A DNA stretch of 64,000 nt, taken from assembly GCA_025201765.1 (NCBI GenBank), contig MU623364.1:186001-250000 (forward strand). The letters are read 5' to 3'. A program made the position numbers and the translations under genes. Every line of letters starts with the position of its first letter. Within the stretch, counting starts at the first letter, position 1. This DNA is from Daldinia sp. FL1419 (taxonomy: Eukaryota; Ascomycota; Sordariomycetes; Xylariales; Hypoxylaceae). Shown here piece after piece: positions 55,055 through 64,000 of the stretch. Below the pieces are notes generated by a model. That model did not search any database and was not told where the DNA came from. It saw only the letters and a program-made list of their open reading frames with translations.

Positions 55055-55404
55055 TTAATATTTCAGAATAATGTACCTGTAGGGAGCACAGATTAGATTA
55101 GTCGTCCGTTCTATCGTCTGTCGTAAAAAAAAAATAAAAAAATAAAAAAAAGGTTGAACTGCTGGAAAACTTACAGCGCGTGTATAATACCAGGGATGTA
55201 ACCCAGAATGGTGAGTAGGATGTTAATGCAGAAGTCGGCACCACATCCTCGTTCTAAGAAGACACCTAGAGGTGGTAGGATGACGGCAAGAATGATCTTG
55301 CAGATATCGCTAAATAGAGGCAAGACAAGTTAGCGGGCGGATTTCGTCATACGAGTCACCAGACTCCAGTCGAGAATTGCTTCTTACCTTGCGGTGAAAG
55401 GCAT
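55055..55404 (-). CDS. PMP3: Plasma membrane proteolipid 3 (PMP3)
   Basis: 57-residue, two-helix membrane protein of the PMP3/UPF0057 family that affects membrane potential and cation tolerance. It is split over three exons, complement(55055..55076, 55175..55309, 55388..55404). Exon 1 gives MPFTA and joins in phase 2 to S/DICKIILAVILPPLGVFLE, RGCGADFCINILLTILGY, IPGIIHAL and the last 22-nt exon YIILKY. Introns are 78 and 98 bp; the second contains a T-rich tract with interspersed A (55122-55152 on the plus strand as A). The gene is too short for the usual ORF length cut-off. Confidence 0.95.
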
Positions 55405-58400
55405 TGTGTGAGGATCCGGTTGATTCGGACGGGTGTAGACGAGTTATTGCGTAAAATGTGAGATATCGATAGCTTGGTCTAGTTACTTTGTCCCTCTGAT
55501 TTTGGGCTTGGTCTTAAGATTTGGTCTGGATTGATTATGAGGTATGTAGAAGTAGAACGAGAATAAGTTATGGAGATGGCGAGGGGGGTACAGTTTAAAT
55601 AGGTAATATCCACAAGGTCTCGTAATGAATTGGGAATGGCAGTGTATTGAGTTACCACGGCAAAGTAGGTACCTAATTGATCCTATGCAGAAATATGAAT
55701 GGATTTGAAATGGGATTTGTATGGGTTGGTTTGCCTTTGTGCACGGGAAAGAGGTGCCGTTCCTTGAATTCCTTGGCCTTAGACCCCGGAACCTATGATG
55801 CATATCCAACGAAACAAGAACCCAATTTGCTTTCAACTGCTGCGTCATACATTCTGGACCCGAACAAACAGACTCTAGCGCAATAGTGCAACGGGAAGGT
55901 ACGTCCGGATACGTACCTTTTACAATTGCGACAACCTGGAATTCCACTGTTTCCACTTTACTGAACCTAGTGATACCTGTGTCTTTCCCTACGCTGCCTG
56001 CGTACGAATGGATATGAGCGTATCATCAAGCCACATTGAATATCTTCAAGTCGTACCTACCAGGCAACCCTTTTTCTTTCTTTTTCTTTTTTTTTCTTCG
56101 AATAACGATGTACCTGAACCACCGATTCAAGTACATGGTCTTCTTGAAATCTAAAATATTATAATAGGTCATTTCTCGATACATCTCTGACACGTTTTCT
56201 CATATGTATGCATTATGATAAGCAGGATATACACGTTTTAGCCCAAGGTTCTACCCACCTAACCCAAGCATTGTCGTACCCAAATGCTCGTGACCTAACC
56301 GCCGTCACGAGCCCAGAAAATAGCCTCGAAGAAGGTGACGTCAGAGTTTGTGGCGCGACTCGGCAGCGGTCCAATCCATGGATACGTCTGCATTTATGAT
56401 TGTGGCTTGACGCACTTGATCTTGCCGATTTCTAAAAATTTCGACCGCTAGTTCCACCCCCGGAATAGTCGACGCTTAGCGCCTACATCATCTGTTCTAG
56501 CAGTCTAGGAGGGAACCTTTACTTCAATTTTCAGACGTACGAAGGTAACCGTATCCCTGATACGAAAATATAGCTTGTTTGATTCAAGATTAATTAATAA
56601 AAATAAATTTTGGAAATTTTTCTTTTAGGAATTACTTAATAATTACCTCACTAAATACCTGATGGGAAATGAGGGAGGCGTCAAAAGCAACGCCTCTGTT
56701 GTATTCGCCAACCTCTACGCCAAGGCTCGTCGACGCGTGGCTAATCCTTGACCTTTTCTCTTCTAGACCACACCTTGACACCTTCGTATGAAAGTTGTGG
56801 CGCATGATTGCAGCAAAGTAAAGCCGTGAGCCTCAGCGAGATGTGATTTGGTACCGGTGCTTAAACCACGCGAGTCAGTCTACCTACCCTAGGTACTGCC
56901 ACTTTCGTTTACTCTACGGTAGTTGCACGATATCCTGCAGCGTAGAATAAAAAGACGACATGCATCATGGCATCTCTCCAACAAGGCGAAAATATTAACA
57001 ACTGAAATTTACTTGCAAGAAAGGGAAAAAACAAGGTATCATCGCAGCACGCCGTTCGCAGCCGATCTTCCGCGCGCGACTCTTAAATCGCAGGGTATCT
57101 TTACGACTGCACCACTGCCGAATGCCGTCTTGGCAAGCTTTCTCACGCATTCCGTGGAGCTACCAGCCTCAGGTCGAGACCTTGCTGTACATGGCAGAGT
57201 CGACCCATCGATGTAAGCAGATGGTCGTTCGGGGAGTGTATCGGTATCTGAGTTACAGGATAGTTCTACATGTGCTGCTAGAAGACCGACTATTGGCTTA
57301 CACCCGTCGGTAGCGCCGAAACTGTATCCATGTTCGTTAATAATTGACTTAGACAGTTTAGTCTCCTAGCCTCTTGATTTTTCTAGGCCTACAAGTTCAG
57401 GCAAGGGTCCAATGGCATTTTCTGCAATATTCAAGGCGTCTCCTTACGCTGGATACCTTTCCGCATTGCGATGAAAAGAGGTATGATATGATTGGTCCGA
57501 CAGATCTGGCGAACGTGAGATGTGGTACGAACTCACCAGATCTATCCGCATCTACGTTGGATACCCGTCTACGTTTATTGACAGCCCTAGGAATAGGGGG
57601 GTCTCTATCGGCAAAGAGGATATAAACAGTTAAATATCCATGGAAGACTGAAGTACATAGATGATTGCTCACTGGGAGGCGATAAGATATTATTGTCGAG
57701 GCGATCTTCCGGGCGAGGTGGTATTACTAAATACATGAGGCGTGCGCGCATTATGAGACGTGATTCTCTTGCTAACATATAGATAGCAAGCACATAAGAG
57801 ACTACGCGCAGCTTCGGAGGCATAGGCTCACAAGCTACATTGCTTAGACTAAGAAGAAGGGTTTGAAATGAAACATGCTCCCAAGCAAACATATTAGAAT
57901 ATAAGAACACTTCTTCCATTTTGCCCAATATGACAAGCCATTTCTAAAAACACGCGCTCGATGCAATTCGCCTTGCAAATCCCAAGATAGCGGGACCGCG
58001 TACCCTCCATCTCCCGAGTTGCTCTTGTTCCCAAACAGTATCAGGTAGACGAGCTACGTTGCACACCGTAGTACATATTCGGTGAACGCACCGCTTCCCG
58101 AAAGACAACCGACTACTACTACTACTACGACTATCCGGCCACACTCGTTGCTTCTTGAATACCCTTGCCGAACCGTCCCTTTTTTTTTCCTCACGTCCCG
58201 GAAACCGAGGATTCCGGGAGCCGGATCTTCCGACGCTGTGGAAAGGGGCGCATTGAGGCTAAGAGCGAACATAATATAATGCAGCAGTCGCGATATGGAG
58301 GTCGTACTGTTGTTATACGGAAAGAAGAGATGGGTTCAGCTGTATATTGACTTGTCGGTGCTTCTGAGTGATAGACTTCATTTTGCCCCTGTTTCCCAGT

Positions 58401-58552
58401 AACCTGTGACTTGTATGTAAGGGACAGTATTGCTTATTATTAAACCATTGCTTTTCGAGAAGTGAAAAAACATGTCAGTCACGTTCCAGTCTGTGGTGCT
58501 TGTATTTTTATATTCATACAGTAAGGCTTTTATCTACATGATACTTTACATG
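55405..58552. other. Gene-poor region between PMP3 and mS35
   Basis: 3.1 kb. The first part is the PMP3 promoter. TTTCTTTC-type pyrimidine tract at 56071-56098; an AT-rich stretch at 56580-56650; an (ACT)n run near 58110-58128. Open frames here (for example 55483-55956, 57605-57928) have no protein signature. Confidence 0.4.
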
Positions 58553-59774
58553 TTAAACCCGTCTAGCCGTAGGCAGCTTACCCCTCGACAAGGGTGTATT
58601 TAGCTGCGTCCTGATATACTCGGGGATACGGGCTTGAGATTGAGGGGTGCTGAAGAATTCGGTAATCTTCTCTTTGCCATCGACCAAGGTACCGGTTTCT
58701 TCTTTCGTCTGGTCGAGCAGTAGCGACTTTTGCCTCGCGTCTTCGAGGAACTTCATCCGCTCTTCGCTCATCCTCCATTCTCTGGGAAACTTGGGCTTGG
58801 TCTTGATTGGGTGGTGTCTCGTGTCGAGAGGAATATCCTCGAACATGTCGGAAGGATCCTTGAAGGTATGGTGAGCAACGTCTAAGATTAATTGGGACTG
58901 AATATAAAATGATCATGACATACCTTTGCTCGTGCGATTAAGCTCTCGACGAGGTCACCGAGATATCGCTTGTTCTGCGCCTGGTGCTCGAATTGCTCAC
59001 AGCTCATCTTAGCTACGTCCGTTTCCGGGTTGTAGCGAGGGCCCAGCAACTTCTTTAACTTAAGTTGCTGAGCCTCATCTAACGGCATATCCCTGGGCGA
59101 GAATTCAAGGACGACTTTATTCTCCGCGGGGTGGAATTCGCCCATATAACTCGTGTATCGGAATCGTAGGGGCTCCTGAGCTGTGGGTGGTTCGAAGGGC
59201 CGTGCTAGCTCTAATCTCGAGGGTTAATGGGTTACTTCTGTGGCGAGCGAAGATACGAGAGGCACTCACTAGATAATAGAGGCATTTCCCAAGCAGCGAT
59301 GCGAGCATATTCCCTATACTCACGATACTCCTCCAACTTTCCATGCGCGATACTCATGATATCATCCTCGTCAAACTCGTCCTCATTCCTCTCGTTCGTA
59401 ATCAGGTCGGTATCTTCCTCTTCGTCATGCCAGAAAGATCTCCTGAGTTTAGGCACCTTGGTAGCTTGCGTCACAACTTCGTTGGCATTATTTAATATTT
59501 GTTCTTGCAGCCGCGTCGACGACTCAAAGTCAGGATCCTTCAGCGCAGCACGAAGGGACCTTTCCATTTCAGCAACATCCACACTGCCATCATCCTCCTC
59601 TTCTACATCATGGTCATCCTCTTCCTTCTTAGATGCGGGGCGCCATTGTATAGGTGTGGAAGACAAAGCTCGACTCGGAACGTATATTCGTGGGATTCGC
59701 GGGGCGACTCTTCGAGTTGAAGATTGTCGGAAAGCCCTTAGGCACAATCGCACCGACTGTACTCCGGAAGCCAT
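58553..59774 (-). CDS. RSM24: Mitochondrial small ribosomal subunit protein mS35 (Rsm24/MRPS28 domain)
   Basis: Mitoribosomal small-subunit protein. The join is complement(58553..58858, 58924..59210, 59270..59774), 365 residues. The N-terminus is a typical mitochondrial targeting sequence rich in Arg/Ser (VRLCLRAFRQSSTRRVAPRI) with cleavage likely near RALSSTP. An acidic linker follows. The conserved core is LRFRYTSYMGEFHPAENKVV, LEFSPRDMPLDEAQQLKLKK, LLGPRYNPETDVAKMSCEQF and HQAQNKRYLGDLVESLIARA, then DPSDMFEDIPLDTRHH. Introns of 59 and 65 bp (GTGAGT, GTATGT). An ATG further upstream in frame (59861) is less likely because it would bury the targeting peptide. Confidence 0.9.
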
Positions 59775-60085
59775 GGCGATTAATGGCTGCGTCCCAGCAT
59801 CCGCTCGAACTTTTACGGTCGAGTCTAGGAAACAACTTATTCCCAAACTACAGTCCAACACTGCGATTGATTTGTAGTGAATCGCAGTTAATCGAATCGC
59901 ATGCGCAAAAGATAAAAATTCGGCGGGTCTGGAATTAACCTAATGCTTTCTTTTGATTGGTCCCTTGATCTTTGAGTATATTATGGACGTACCTAGGTAC
60001 TCCAGTACCTGAGATGTACCTACTCTACCTATCGAGTCGCTGACTAACAATCTCCCATTGTATTTTGGGCGAGACAATATAATAA

Positions 60086-60105
60086 CTAGGTACCTAGGTA
60101 CCTAT
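60086..60105. repeat. TAGGTACCTA-type palindromic motif cluster
   Basis: TAGGTACCTAGGTACCTAT upstream of mS35; related single motifs at 59992 and 60134. Confidence 0.7.
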
Positions 60106-60280
60106 ATAACTTCTCTTTACATGTTATAGAATTAGGTACCTACTTGTTAGGAGAGCTTGAAATTCTCTCAACTCTGGAAAATTGAGATCATCACTAGTTT
60201 GGGCATCGTCCTTAAGCCCAGGGATGTATGCTACTTTATAGATAAACTGAAACATACAGAGTCCAGAGGCGACAGAGAAA

Positions 60281-60740
60281 GTGTCACGTAGTATATAAGG
60301 CGTAATTGCTAGGATGCAATCACGACGCCGTTCTTTGCAACAGTTATGAGCCCGGTTAGCGCAGTGGGATATGCACTACAATTCCCCTGCTACTGAAATT
60401 AGTGATTACGCTAAACCCGTATTGAAGCCCCAGAGCCAGACTAGAACTGGCAGTAAGGCGAGTGTTCAATTCAGGCAAGAAGTAAGAAAACGACTATTAA
60501 GTGATCCAGGCAAGGAAGGCCTGTTGTATCCAATGAGAATAGTTTGTGATATGAGACCACTAACGTATCAGAGAGCCAGACTCTAGACGGTTTTCCTAGG
60601 TCTGTTGGATCCAACGATGAACGAGTGGAGAAGCTTCATATTCACCCAATGCCCCCTCGCAAAGGGGGTGTGACACACCGTAGTATACCTATATAGGGCG
60701 TAATTGCTGGTTTGCAATTACGGCGTCGTTTTTTGGCGAT
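60281..60740. repeat. Pair of hairpin-bearing direct repeats, possible small mobile element
   Basis: Copy 1 (60281-60335) and copy 2 (60669-60735) share GTGT-ACAC-like starts, CGTAGTATA, then GGCGTAATTGCT..GCAAT(T/C)ACG(G/A)CG(T/C)CGTT. Inside each copy GCGTAATTGC and GCAATTACGGC form a hairpin. Just after copy 1, GGTTAGCGCAGTGGGATATG matches a Pol III A-box (TRGCNNAGYNGG). No B-box or full tRNA fold could be made out. Confidence 0.5.
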
Positions 60741-60912
60741 AGAAATAGAAACCTCTTATGGTAAGAATGAAAGCTAATTAGGTATCTACGTAAAGTAACC
60801 ACATAAGATAATAAATAACCTGGCCAACTTGACCCCTTTACCGCTTGAGTACCTAACCTAGGTAGTTTGATAACCTTCACACCCTTTAGATGTAAAAGAA
60901 TTCATCATCATC

Positions 60913-60984
60913 ATCTTCTTCATCTTCTTCATCTTCTTCATCTTCTTCATCTTCTTCATCTTCTTCATCTTCTTCATCTTCTTC
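60913..60984. repeat. (ATCTTCTTC)8 minisatellite
   Basis: Eight exact 9-bp units flanked by imperfect CAT/CTT triplets; lies 3' of the minus-strand membrane protein gene. Confidence 0.9.
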
Positions 60985-61074
60985 TTCTTCTTCATAACCC
61001 CCCACCGCTTACCCCTCGTGTGGTAAATGAGTTGAGCACCGACGGCCACCCGAAATGCTTCCCTCTCGGTTATA

Positions 61075-62438
61075 TTATACCTGTTCGCCGGGAGTGTGCA
61101 TGTCCTGGAGCATCGTATGGGAATTCTTATCCTGGGCCCCATTCTCTAGCTGCTTTCCGCTATTGTCTTCTGTTCCCCCTTTATCCCCCCGTGACTTTTG
61201 TTTATAATGTGCAAGTAGATTCCACACGAAACCATATAGTAGGTTCGCAAATGTCACTACGCCGACAATGAAAGGGACTAGTTGACCAAACGAATAAAAA
61301 CTCTCGATGGTATTGATCGAATGGAATCCATTCCATACGATCCCCAGCTCGATAGCGACGACGCTAAAACTAGAGAATAGGACGAAAACTAGAATAAATT
61401 TGTGACGGGAATTTGTCAGATGCGCCAACCTGTTGCTTGTCTTAACATTAATGTTCTGAAGCATGAAATATCTATTATTTGCTGTTTCCGGAAACAGGAT
61501 TGGGGGTTTATTGTCTCTATCAGTTTCTGTCGTTGGAATCGGATTATGGTGCCCGGGGATTTGTTCTCTACGGGGATGTGCGAATCTTGGGTTCGGGTCG
61601 TGTAATTTGTTCGTTTTGTTTCCTAGAAAGAAGCATCAGAATATACAGTCGAACTTCCCATGCATGATAGAAGCACCCACGGAGGCGATACTCCACCATT
61701 GACAGTAGTTCGAGAATGAGCTTCACTAACGAACATACATCCCAGCATTTTCCAAACGTCCGAAACCAGCCGTACAGGTCAACTCTGCCGAAGAAAAAAG
61801 TCGTGTCACCACAGTGGCCGCGCGGGAGGATATTGAGCCCATGCCACCAGAACCATATCGAATAGCAAGTCATACACAGGGATATGGAACGGATGACTAT
61901 CATGTGGTTTAGCACCGAACGAACTCCGCCTTCTGGAAGTATATTACCTAGTTACAGCAGTTGTTAGTTGCGATCGTTTGTGATAGGGGGTAAATAGCTC
62001 TTTACTAGTCGTATATTTTAGTATAATAGCTTCTTCGGAGTAGGACAGCATGTAAAGAAGGTGTATTCCAATCATGACTTGCCCTGGAGTAATATTTTGG
62101 CTGATCGAACTGTGGAATATGGTTGCGTAGAGTGCTATATGCAACGAATAGGTATTAACGAGGTCGTCGAGTCTGCCCTCGGGCTCTAAAACAAGCCCGA
62201 CAAACGAGCCTATCGACTGTAGGTAAAATCCAATCCGAACGCCAATCCCATAAAGATCTGCATTGCTTTCGGCGCTGCAATCAGGGCTTCTCTGGATTAG
62301 GGCTCGGCTTAGGGAAGGGAGCTTTAGAGATAGACTCGTAGGCGGGTAGAGGTGGAGGGAAGATATGATTAAAATCACAGGAACGAATAAACAATAAATG
62401 AAGAAAGTCACAGCGTGTTTTCTCCCTTTAGACTTCAT
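61075..62438 (-). CDS. Multi-pass integral membrane protein, uncharacterised
   Basis: The join is complement(61075..61622, 61681..61947, 62006..62438), 415 residues from ATG 62438, or 429 from an upstream in-frame ATG at 62480. I do not know its function. Membrane segments are visible at AVTFFIYCLFVPVILIISSL, VMIGIHLLYMLSYS, IRSISLCMTCYSIWFWW, FILVFVLFSSFSVVAIELGI and LVPFIVGVVTFANLLYGFVW. The block ADLYGIGVRIGFYLQSIG recurs in many uncharacterised fungal membrane proteins. Intron 1 (58 bp, GTAAAG, branch AACTAAC) and intron 2 (58 bp, GTGGGT..TTTCTAG) were deduced because they restore one continuous frame (TT/SNILPEGG and YRLR/NKTNK). The C-terminal tail is hydrophilic, Lys/Asp-rich. Confidence 0.75.
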
Positions 62439-64000
62439 TTTAATAGGATATGTTGACAAGGTGAAGATATGCGCTTGCAATTATGGTCGACTGATGGCTG
62501 GGGCGGTTCGGGTATATCGATGGAGTTTGGAAGCTAATCTTGTTCTATTTTGATGAAATATATATACTTCATGGACGAATCTTACGGGGTTGCCTTCCAA
62601 TTATTATCGACGGCAGAAAGAAGCTTCTGGATACATATATCTACTGATAATACGAAAGAAGTTGCATAGTCTCCAAGGCATTCAGTCAAGCTGTAGGAAT
62701 CGACTACCTATCCCTTACTCGGGTTCGGCTACGTAGCATCGTGTATAGAGTATATGAACCCTCCCTAAATGTAAAAATAAACTCTATAATAGCCACTAGA
62801 CAACTATATCAAATGAGACCGGTATAGACGATGAACAAGCCATTGGATTGGCATAGGTGGGTGTAATTACGACGTCATTTAATTTGCTTTGGGCGAGGGC
62901 GCGCCATATCACTCGCGTGGTCAGCTCTTGTCCAGTCTTTATAGTGAATCATCCGGATTGGTGCCCGCCGACTTGAAAGGAAACCGGAGCAATACCACCA
63001 TCGTCGTGGTCTTCCGCTAAGAGGACAGCTGGTTGGGGTATATATCTGGTCTACCCAGATTGTGACATGATGGGGCATGTCCAGCTTCGCCGGCAGCGGT
63101 CCGTTGGTTCCCACTTAATTTATGCGGCGTTGTCCAGAACCTCAGGGTCAAATTCTGAGTAGTATCCCGGATTTGCCTATCGTGACGCAATACCTACCCG
63201 CCGCGGGATGAGATCGCCCAATAATCGTGTTTCCACCTAACGCCCCCGAATCATTCGGCCTAACGGTGGCGACAGAGCAGAAACTTATCACCAGCACATC
63301 CTTAAAGATATACCCCGAGGGTGCCCCGTAAGTACGGGCCTTGCTTTAAGAGCGGGATCGGCGTTCGTGCCTGTCGTGACCACGGTTGCCTCCACGTGCC
63401 CCGCTCGGAGCGGCGGTGGCGTTGGGCATTCTCGGATAGGGGAGACTATCTTATCGTGGATATCGTGACAACCCAACCTGATATGTACAGTCCTGTTAGT
63501 CGAATTATCAAAATGAGATAGAAACACATGATAGATCATATCGAAAGCTAGGTATCGTAACTGTTTTTTATTTTGTCTTGTTGGCCATTCGCTAGATGAC
63601 GGGACAGCGCCTCTCCTCTATAGTATAATATATCGCCTGTAAGAGCTGGGGGATATAAGCCAGCATACGTGTTATTGCGCTAGCATCATAATATTGGTGT
63701 CGTCAAAGGATGACGAATGCCGAGTTGTGTCTCTCAAGGTCGATATGGTTCTTCTAGAGATGTAGGTATCCTAGAAGACCGGGAAGTCAAAATGGCAAAT
63801 CGAGGCAGCCTCTCAACCCCTAGATGTTTTCACCGAGCTAGTTGGTAAATCTATATTAAGAATCCATTAATAGGAATACAACCAGTTAAGACTAGTTTAA
63901 CCCAGATAGGTACTTGCTTTTCACTGGATATATACAGGTTCTAGCCATCAATTTCTCGGAGGGCGCTCACCTATTTGGCATGCCGAGAGCAAGTTTTCGG
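62439..64000. other. Window-end region, no gene seen
   Basis: 1.56 kb including the promoter of the multi-pass membrane protein gene. A short GTAATTACGACGTCATTT near 62863 resembles half of the hairpin in the 60.3-60.7 kb repeats. Small open frames (62875-63114, 63288-63539) lack domain character. Confidence 0.4.

Larger units (their letters stand above)
59775..61074. other. Intergenic region with direct repeats and microsatellite
   Basis: 1.3 kb: mS35 promoter, a TAGGTACC-rich stretch (59990-60140), two about 55-bp direct repeats enclosing a tRNA-like A-box (60281-60740), and a 9-bp tandem repeat in the presumed 3' UTR of the membrane protein gene (60913-60984). No protein gene. Confidence 0.5.

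Noticed and set aside
55483..55956. 157-codon minus-strand frame upstream of PMP3
   Set aside because: Cys/His-scattered sequence without family pattern; sits in the PMP3 promoter.
58082..58279. Poly-Thr peptide frame
   Set aside because: Produced by an (ACT)n microsatellite; no flanking coding signal.
60344..60420. tRNA gene starting GCCCGGTTAGCGCAGTGG
   Set aside because: An A-box-like segment is present but no acceptor stem, anticodon arm or B-box could be built.

Overview
This window is nuclear DNA of a filamentous ascomycete. The coding genes carry short spliceosomal introns (about 48 to 170 bp, GT..AG, with CTAAC/CTGAC-like branch sites), and the gene set is that of Pezizomycotina: a FacB/Cat8-type Zn2Cys6 regulator, a GH92 mannosidase, cysteine-rich membrane proteins and a degenerate terpene synthase. 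Protein style and the dispersed TAGGTACCTA motif suggest a Sordariomycete, possibly Xylariales; that placement is inference. No virus, plasmid, CRISPR array or rRNA was seen, and no convincing tRNA gene.

Layout. 1-20 kb is a dense housekeeping block: RNA exonuclease REX3 (5' end outside the window), prohibitin-1, QCR8 of complex III, a 21.3-kDa-type complex I subunit, LTO1, the NatA catalytic subunit, a large low-complexity RGG/coiled-coil protein, eIF2B beta, NEM1 phosphatase, a small membrane protein and NHP2. 20-35 kb is accessory: a secreted GH92 mannosidase, two unrelated cysteine-rich single-pass membrane proteins, a decayed terpene synthase, a gene-poor AT-rich island (25.3-29.8 kb), a small Ser-rich ORF, a frame-broken 2EXR-like gene and a DUF952 protein. 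36-46.8 kb holds translin, GPI11/PIG-F, a small SANT-like nuclear protein, a PGC1-like glycerophosphodiesterase and the FacB/Cat8 regulator. 46.8-50.5 kb is gene-poor. 50.5-62.5 kb contains a SET methyltransferase, a YGR210C/YchF-type GTPase with a 10-nt microexon, PMP3, mitoribosomal protein mS35 and a multi-pass membrane protein, with gene-poor spacers between them. 62.5-64 kb shows no gene.

How genes relate. Genes are monocistronic, often in divergent pairs sharing a promoter (phb1/qcr8, LTO1/NAA10, eIF2B beta/NEM1, NHP2/GH92, DUF952/Cys-rich protein, SET/GTPase). Three nuclear genes for mitochondrial inner-membrane proteins are adjacent at 2-5.5 kb. Lipid and membrane functions recur (NEM1, GPI11, GDPD, PMP3) but I see no physical cluster logic for them.

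Exon boundaries were derived by hand from reading frame, splice consensus and family continuity, and each reported join totals a multiple of three. The best second-look items are the terpene synthase relic with a RIP-type stop, the internally duplicated cysteine domain protein, the 10-nt microexon, upstream ORFs before NEM1 and FacB/Cat8, and a dispersed palindromic repeat family. I did not find a demonstrably new multi-gene system.
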